From assembly GCF_964291045.1 (NCBI RefSeq), contig NZ_OZ197277.1, forward strand, positions 62,001 to 126,000: 64,000 nt of DNA, in the 5' to 3' direction. The position numbers and the translations under genes were made by a program. The notes under the pieces are model-generated. The model was not told the origin of the DNA and did no database searches. It saw only the letters and a list, made by a program, of their open reading frames with translations. How positions within the stretch are numbered: position 1 is the first letter of the stretch; each line of letters starts with the position of its first letter. This DNA comes from PALSA-1444 sp964291045 (GTDB lineage Bacteria; Chlamydiota; Chlamydiia; Chlamydiales; Rhabdochlamydiaceae). Positions 59,605 to 64,000 of the stretch are shown piece by piece.

Positions 59605-62600
59605 ATGAGCGCTCCTGTCTCTTCTATTCAGCATCAAAACAATCAACCTCTAGCTCCTATCCCATCTAAACCTTCTGCTTTAGTCACCTCATCCTATCAA
59701 GAGATAAGCTCATCTCACTTAGATATAAAGTCTATGGCGATAAACTCCGTTCAGAAAGAGCAAATGCGTTCTTTCATGAAAACATACGGCTTTGATGATG
59801 CATTTATTCAAACAGTTCAAGAAGAGAATTTGCAGAGTAGAGAGCATCTAGCGGATCATCTTTTTTCTCACATTTTAAATGAGATGATATCCGAGGAGTG
59901 GGAAATTCTTTCCTATGATCATTTACTTAAGCTCTACGATTTACAAGGAATGAATCTTGTCTTTGCAGCGATCCGGGAAGGGAATAAAAAGTTTTTCTCT
60001 TATATCATTAATCATATTTCTGAGAATGATCTAATGAAACTCAAAGGATTAGAAGAAAGAGAGGAGCTTAGAGGAAAAACACTCCTTCATCTAATAGCTA
60101 TCTATGGAAGGGAAGACATGCTTGAAACTCTTCTTCATGAAAATTCTGGTATTGTAAATATTAAAGATAAAGATGCTCTCGGTCTTACTGCTCTTCACCT
60201 AGCCACTCATGAAGGACATGAAGGGGTCTTGCAAAAGCTTCTTAACTATGGAATAACAGGACAAGAGTTAGAGCTTGAAAAACATAGCATCTCAATCATC
60301 GCTCTTGCAGTTGCCTCAGGTGATCCTAATATCTTAGCGCTTCTTCTCAAGCACAATCAATTTAAAGAGATCAGTCTCTTAGACCCTATTCCAGATGTCA
60401 AAACTGTTCTCCATTTGGCTATTCATTTAAACCAGCCGAAGATGCTTGAGCATCTCTTAAATCATGAGCATGATAGCATTAAACACCTTTTAGAAATGAA
60501 AGATGCCTCAGGAAGAGTGCCTCTTCAACTAGCTGCCTTTTTAGGAGATCTCTTTGCCATAAAAGCACTTGTTGATAAAGCAGTGCATATTCATAAGGGA
60601 GAACTTGAGAAGTGTGGAACAGCGCTTCACTTTGCTGTCAAAGGAAAGCAGCCAGATGCAATTACGCTTCTTCTTTCATTAGGAGCTGATCCTCATAAAA
60701 TAGATGAAGCGGGTAAGGCCCCTCTTGCGTATTTACACGGAGAAGAGGCTGAGCATATCATCATGAAAAGATGCAAAAACATTTTAGAGAACTTTATAGC
60801 CTCCAAACGACTAGAAAAAGTGAAGGTTGTTGATTTTAATGAAAGAGCGCCATTTAACCTGATTTTAGAAGGAGGTTATCAGCAGAAAGAGGGATTTGTA
60901 GGGATCATTAAAGGGTTAGAATCAAAAAAGATTCTAAAAGATATTAGGAGATTTTCAGGTGTTGGCATGGGGGGCATTATCGCTACGCTCTTAGCCCTTG
61001 GATGCACCTCCTCACAAATTGAGGAGTTACCATTTTCTTCACTTCAAGATCTCTTTAATATAGATTCATCTCTTACACATCCTCAGCTTAAAGAACTTGA
61101 TGCTCTTTATTTTTCAAATTCTTCAAAAGAAAAAAGATCTACTTCTACTCTTGCCTTATGTCAAATGAAGACTCTACAAAATAGTCTTGCAGAGATCATA
61201 ACCAATCAAACAGAAATAGAGAATCTTACTCTAAAAGAACTCGCTGAAAAAATTAGACGGTATCCTGAGCGATATAAGCATATCCATCTTTCAGTTTATA
61301 GTTTAAAAACCCAAAAAACGATTCAGTTTACTTCAGAAGATCCTAAATATGGAGATTTTCTTCTGTCTGATGTTCTTGCTGCAACCCTTGCCTTTCCAGG
61401 AATTTTTAAGCCGTTTCCATTAAGACGGAAAAATAGTGATGGAGATCTTTATGACGATACGACCTATGGAAAAATGGGCGCTCCTTCTTTAGAAGCTTCT
61501 CTTGTAGATCAATTTGATGACTTGATGTATCAAGAAGACCCTTACTATCAGGGAAAACAAACCAATTACCGTACACTGGCATTAAAGTTAGATCATCAAG
61601 CGGACAAAAAAAATAAATTAACGCTTGAACCATTACTTTTATCTAGATTCCTGCGTTTTTATATGGATAAGAGGGAAAAAAAGATCTCTTCAGAAGAGAT
61701 TTCTAGAGGCAGAATCAAGACACTTTCCTTTCTAGAAGATGAAGAGGATCATATAACTGCTGCTGAAAAACAGATTAGACTTCTTTTTTCATCTGCTAAA
61801 AAAACATCTATAGAAAATAGTTTTCCTCTCGTTCAGCCAAGATCTAAAGGTAATCTAACCCCATGGAAATATGACATTTTTCTTAAAAATAATGCTCTTT
61901 CCAATGAGAGCTCTTTAGCTAAATCACCTTCTTGTCTCAACAATATCCCTCAAAGAGAGATTTTATTTACAGGACGAGTTAAAGAGCTGAATGATTTAAA
62001 AACACGATTTAAAGATGTTTCTAAAGTAGCTATTGCAGGGCTTGGAGGCATGGGAAAAAGTACCTTAAGTTTTAAATATGCATCAGAACTTATTGGCTAT
62101 AAGTTTATTCATCTCATCAAAGCCACAGCTCCTGATGCAGTAAGAGCTGGGCTCATTGAACTAGCAGGCCTTCTTAATATTAAAAAAGAGAAGCCTGAGG
62201 ATACCTTAGCTGAGTTCAAAGTATCTATTCAGCAAATAATCTTGCCAGGACTGATCATCGTTGATGGAGCGGATGAGGAGAGCTTTTTTAAAGAGCTGAG
62301 CGACTATATCCCTCATGGAAAGAAATGTCATATCCTCATTTCAACTAGGATTGGGGATAAAGCTAAAGTCAATGGATTTCATGTGATTTCCTTAAAAGAG
62401 TTCTCAAAAGAAGAGGCTATCTGTTATCTCACTAAAGTAGATAAACCCATTCAAGAAGAACAACAAGCTGCAGAAAGGCTAGCTAGAGCAGTGGGGCACC
62501 ATCCACTAGCTCTTTCCCATATTGCAAGATATTTAGAGCAAGAGATGATCTCTCTTTGTCAATATGAAGAGCGGTTTAAAGAACGTCATCTCAAACTTCC

Positions 62601-64000
62601 TGGCAAAGATGATATTAATCTCCCTGTAGAAGAAGTATCTATTTTTATCACTTGGCAAGTCTCTTTAGAGGCAATTAGTCAAAAAGAGCGGGGGACTTTA
62701 GCAATTGGCATGATGAAGATGATTGCGCTGCTCGAAGAGGAAGATATCCCTTTTGATTTACTGCACACTTGGGCCAAAAAATACCATCCTGATGAGGATG
62801 ATATTGCGATTGCAGGGGCTATTAAGCTATTAAAGGACTACACATTTTTTCAGGAAAAAATCTACAAATTTGACAAACAAAAATATTATCAAATTCACTC
62901 TCTTGTTCAAAAAGTGACTGCGTATCAGCTAGAGCTCTCAGAAAAGAGCAGTATCCTTCAAGAAGCTATAGTTGCGCTTAATCAAGAAATTACTGAGCTT
63001 AGAAGACCTCACCGTATACCTAATTGGAACTTGGATGAAAGGTTAGCGGACCTTTATCAAGTACACATTGTTAAACTCTATGAAATAGAGGGAAAACAAA
63101 AAACACTTTCTATAGAGGAGTATGTACAGCTATTAAGTCACCTAGGATGGATATTAAGTCGTAATTATTTTAATAGGGATGAATTACTCAAATATATTGA
63201 TCAAGGAATTAAGCTGGGGAAAGCCCTTCCTCATGGGGCAGAGTCTTTAATAATGGCAGAGCTTTATTGCTTAAAAAGTAAGCTAATGAATAACGAACAG
63301 CTAGGAAGAGAATCTCTAAAGATTAGAGAAAACATTTTTGGCAGAACATCTGAATATACGGTAGAAAGTTATGATAATTTATCAGATATTCTTAAGCAAT
63401 TAGGTAAACAAAACGAATCCTTAATATTAGGAAAACAAGTCCTAGAAATTAGAAGGAAAAATTTAGGAGAGGGGAGCGAGTTAACCTCTAAGAGCTATGA
63501 TAAAGTGATTGATCTCTTAAGGGAATTTGGACAAAAAGAAAAGGCGTTCTCTGTAGCGCAAAAGATGTTAGAAACAAGAAGAGAAGCATTAGGAGAGGGG
63601 AATAAGTGGACATCTAAGAGTTATAATAAAGTGATTGATCTCTTAAGGGAACTTGGACAAAAAGAAGAGGCGTTCTCTGTAGCGCAAAAGATGTTAGAAA
63701 CAAGAAGAGAAGTATTAGGAGAGGGGAATAAGTGGACATTTAAGAGCTATGATAAAGTGATTGATCTCTTAAAAGAATTTGGACGAAAAGAAGAAGCTCT
63801 TTCTGAAGCGCAACAGATATTAGCAATAAGAAGAGAGAAATTAGGAAAGAGAGATCACTCCACATTTAAGAGCCATGAAAGAATAATTGATCTCTTCAAG
63901 GAATTTGGGCAAAAAGAAAAAGCTCTTTTTGAAGCGCAACAGATGCTAGAAATAAGAAGAGAGGAACTAGGAGAAGGAGACTACTACACATTTAGGAGTT
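59605..64000 (+). CDS. NLR-like giant: ankyrin - pseudo-patatin - NB-ARC - TPR (3' end missing)
   Basis: 1465 residues visible, open to the window end; AAGG seven bases before ATG. The first ~60 residues are Ser/Pro/Gln-rich like a T3SS signal. Ankyrin repeats span about 140-395 (KTLLHLIAIYGREDMLETLL, LTALHLATHEGHEGVLQKLL, GTALHFAVKGKQPDAITLLL). A patatin-type domain follows (about 420-650), with GGYQQK at 423 instead of G-G-G-x-R-G and GVGMG at 452-456 where Gly454 replaces the catalytic Ser, so no hydrolase is expected. An NB-ARC module spans about 780-1110: Walker A GLGGMGKST with K818, Walker B LIIVDGAD with D887, HILISTR, GHHPLALSHIA (GLPL motif) and IHSLVQ at 1097 (MHD equivalent). TPRs of 42 residues fill 1130-1465. 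An NTP-driven oligomerising sensor is inferred. Confidence 0.85.
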   Translation, partial: MSAPVSSIQHQNNQPLAPIPSKPSALVTSSYQEISSSHLDIKSMAINSVQKEQMRSFMKTYGFDDAFIQTVQEENLQSREHLADHLFSHILNEMISEEWEILSYDHLLKLYDLQGMNLVFAAIREGNKKFFSYIINHISENDLMKLKGLEEREELRGKTLLHLIAIYGREDMLETLLHENSGIVNIKDKDALGLTALHLATHEGHEGVLQKLLNYGITGQELELEKHSISIIALAVASGDPNILALLLKHNQFKEISLLDPIPDVKTVLHLAIHLNQPKMLEHLLNHEHDSIKHLLEMKDASGRVPLQLAAFLGDLFAIKALVDKAVHIHKGELEKCGTALHFAVKGKQPDAITLLLSLGADPHKIDEAGKAPLAYLHGEEAEHIIMKRCKNILENFIASKRLEKVKVVDFNERAPFNLILEGGYQQKEGFVGIIKGLESKKILKDIRRFSGVGMGGIIATLLALGCTSSQIEELPFSSLQDLFNIDSSLTHPQLKELDALYFSNSSKEKRSTSTLALCQMKTLQNSLAEIITNQTEIENLTLKELAEKIRRYPERYKHIHLSVYSLKTQKTIQFTSEDPKYGDFLLSDVLAATLAFPGIFKPFPLRRKNSDGDLYDDTTYGKMGAPSLEASLVDQFDDLMYQEDPYYQGKQTNYRTLALKLDHQADKKNKLTLEPLLLSRFLRFYMDKREKKISSEEISRGRIKTLSFLEDEEDHITAAEKQIRLLFSSAKKTSIENSFPLVQPRSKGNLTPWKYDIFLKNNALSNESSLAKSPSCLNNIPQREILFTGRVKELNDLKTRFKDVSKVAIAGLGGMGKSTLSFKYASELIGYKFIHLIKATAPDAVRAGLIELAGLLNIKKEKPEDTLAEFKVSIQQIILPGLIIVDGADEESFFKELSDYIPHGKKCHILISTRIGDKAKVNGFHVISLKEFSKEEAICYLTKVDKPIQEEQQAAERLARAVGHHPLALSHIARYLEQEMISLCQYEERFKERHLKLPGKDDINLPVEEVSIFITWQVSLEAISQKERGTLAIGMMKMIALLEEEDIPFDLLHTWAKKYHPDEDDIAIAGAIKLLKDYTFFQEKIYKFDKQKYYQIHSLVQKVTAYQLELSEKSSILQEAIVALNQEITELRRPHRIPNWNLDERLADLYQVHIVKLYEIEGKQKTLSIEEYVQLLSHLGWILSRNYFNRDELLKYIDQGIKLGKALPHGAESLIMAELYCLKSKLMNNEQLGRESLKIRENIFGRTSEYTVESYDNLSDILKQLGKQNESLILGKQVLEIRRKNLGEGSELTSKSYDKVIDLLREFGQKEKAFSVAQKMLETRREALGEGNKWTSKSYNKVIDLLRELGQKEEAFSVAQKMLETRREVLGEGNKWTFKSYDKVIDLLKEFGRKEEALSEAQQILAIRREKLGKRDHSTFKSHERIIDLFKEFGQKEKALFEAQQMLEIRREELGEGDYYTFRS
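63364..63993 (+). repeat. Five tandem 126-bp units encoding 42-residue TPRs
   Basis: Units start at 63364, 63490, 63616, 63742 and 63868. The second and third differ at only about six of 126 bases, so the array expanded recently. The encoded pattern S-Y-D-K-V-I-D-L-L ... A-Q-K-M-L-E-x-R-R-E-x-L-G is the kinesin-light-chain-type TPR common in NB-ARC-TPR proteins. The array continues beyond the window. Confidence 0.85.

Noticed and set aside
61406..61633. Leftward frame within the NLR-like gene
   Set aside because: Antisense to a continuous 1465-codon frame with recognisable domains.
59605..64000. Avs-type antiphage STAND protein as the firm call
   Set aside because: NB-ARC with ankyrin and patatin, a T3SS-like N-terminus and an intracellular lifestyle favour an effector, but the sequence does not decide; kept as an alternative only.
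20967..64000. tRNA, rRNA and riboswitch genes in the gaps
   Set aside because: I read all gaps over about 150 bases for T-loop, anticodon-stem and rRNA-like segments and saw none; a covariance-model search would be needed to exclude small RNAs.

Overview
The window is a piece of a chromosome from a member of the Chlamydiota, most likely outside the Chlamydiaceae (an amoeba- or arthropod-associated 'environmental' lineage). The evidence is the gene content: a chlamydial-type type III secretion operon with a dual-FHA CdsD and a Pkn5 kinase gene, TopA fused to a C-terminal SWIB domain, a long chlamydial ThyX, RecB/RecC beside a YgeD-like carrier, and the order exbB-exbD-tolA-tolB-pal-LysM lipoprotein next to tatD-sdhC-sdhA-sdhB, which I recall from Chlamydia. 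The family cannot be fixed from the sequence alone. I found no rRNA, tRNA, CRISPR array or intact insertion sequence.

Layout. 1-3089 is the 5' part of a large autotransporter read leftwards. 3391-14206 is a T3SS block read leftwards (chaperone, cdsD, cdsE, cdsF, cdsG, CT668-like, cdsN, cdsO, cdsP, cdsQ, pkn5, then an unknown membrane protein where Chlamydia has the secretin cdsC). 14353-18157 holds clpX, clpP, a predicted HExxH membrane protein and an exported GT32-type glycosyltransferase, all leftwards. 18417-35948 mixes housekeeping genes (topA, uvrB, thyX, hemB, a MATE exporter) with accessory genes (two ankyrin-patatin proteins, an exported sulfotransferase-like protein, small ORFs). 35953-49536 is recB/recC, a ygeD-like carrier, murI and the Tol-Pal operon. 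49856-53554 is an accessory island of three genes between exbB and tatD. 53837-58269 is tatD and the succinate dehydrogenase operon. 58507 to the end has a PD-(D/E)XK (Rpn-like) gene and a giant NLR-like gene that runs off the window.

Two groups of genes stand out. (1) Three proteins combine ankyrin repeats with a patatin domain. The 30880-33981 protein has an intact patatin site but a C-terminal NB-ARC-like region whose P-loop is destroyed. The 59605-64000 protein has the reverse: a patatin domain that lost its nucleophile, followed by an apparently intact NB-ARC NTPase, the winged-helix 'MHD' equivalent and 42-residue TPRs. This is the architecture of fungal and animal-type NLRs, split reciprocally over two paralogues. 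(2) The three island proteins all begin with a long, basic, acid-free leader ending in an F-S-T-T motif, as mitochondrial presequences do. One of them looks like two MazF/PemK-type RNA-interferase folds in tandem; the other two carry one and three copies of an unknown 188-residue module. They are candidates for effectors sent to host mitochondria.

The conserved genes work together as expected: the T3SS block would deliver effectors, ClpXP handles proteolysis, Tol-Pal spans the envelope of a nearly peptidoglycan-free cell, and SdhCAB feeds the quinone pool. The exported sulfotransferase-like and glycosyltransferase proteins and the autotransporter suggest surface or host-facing modification.
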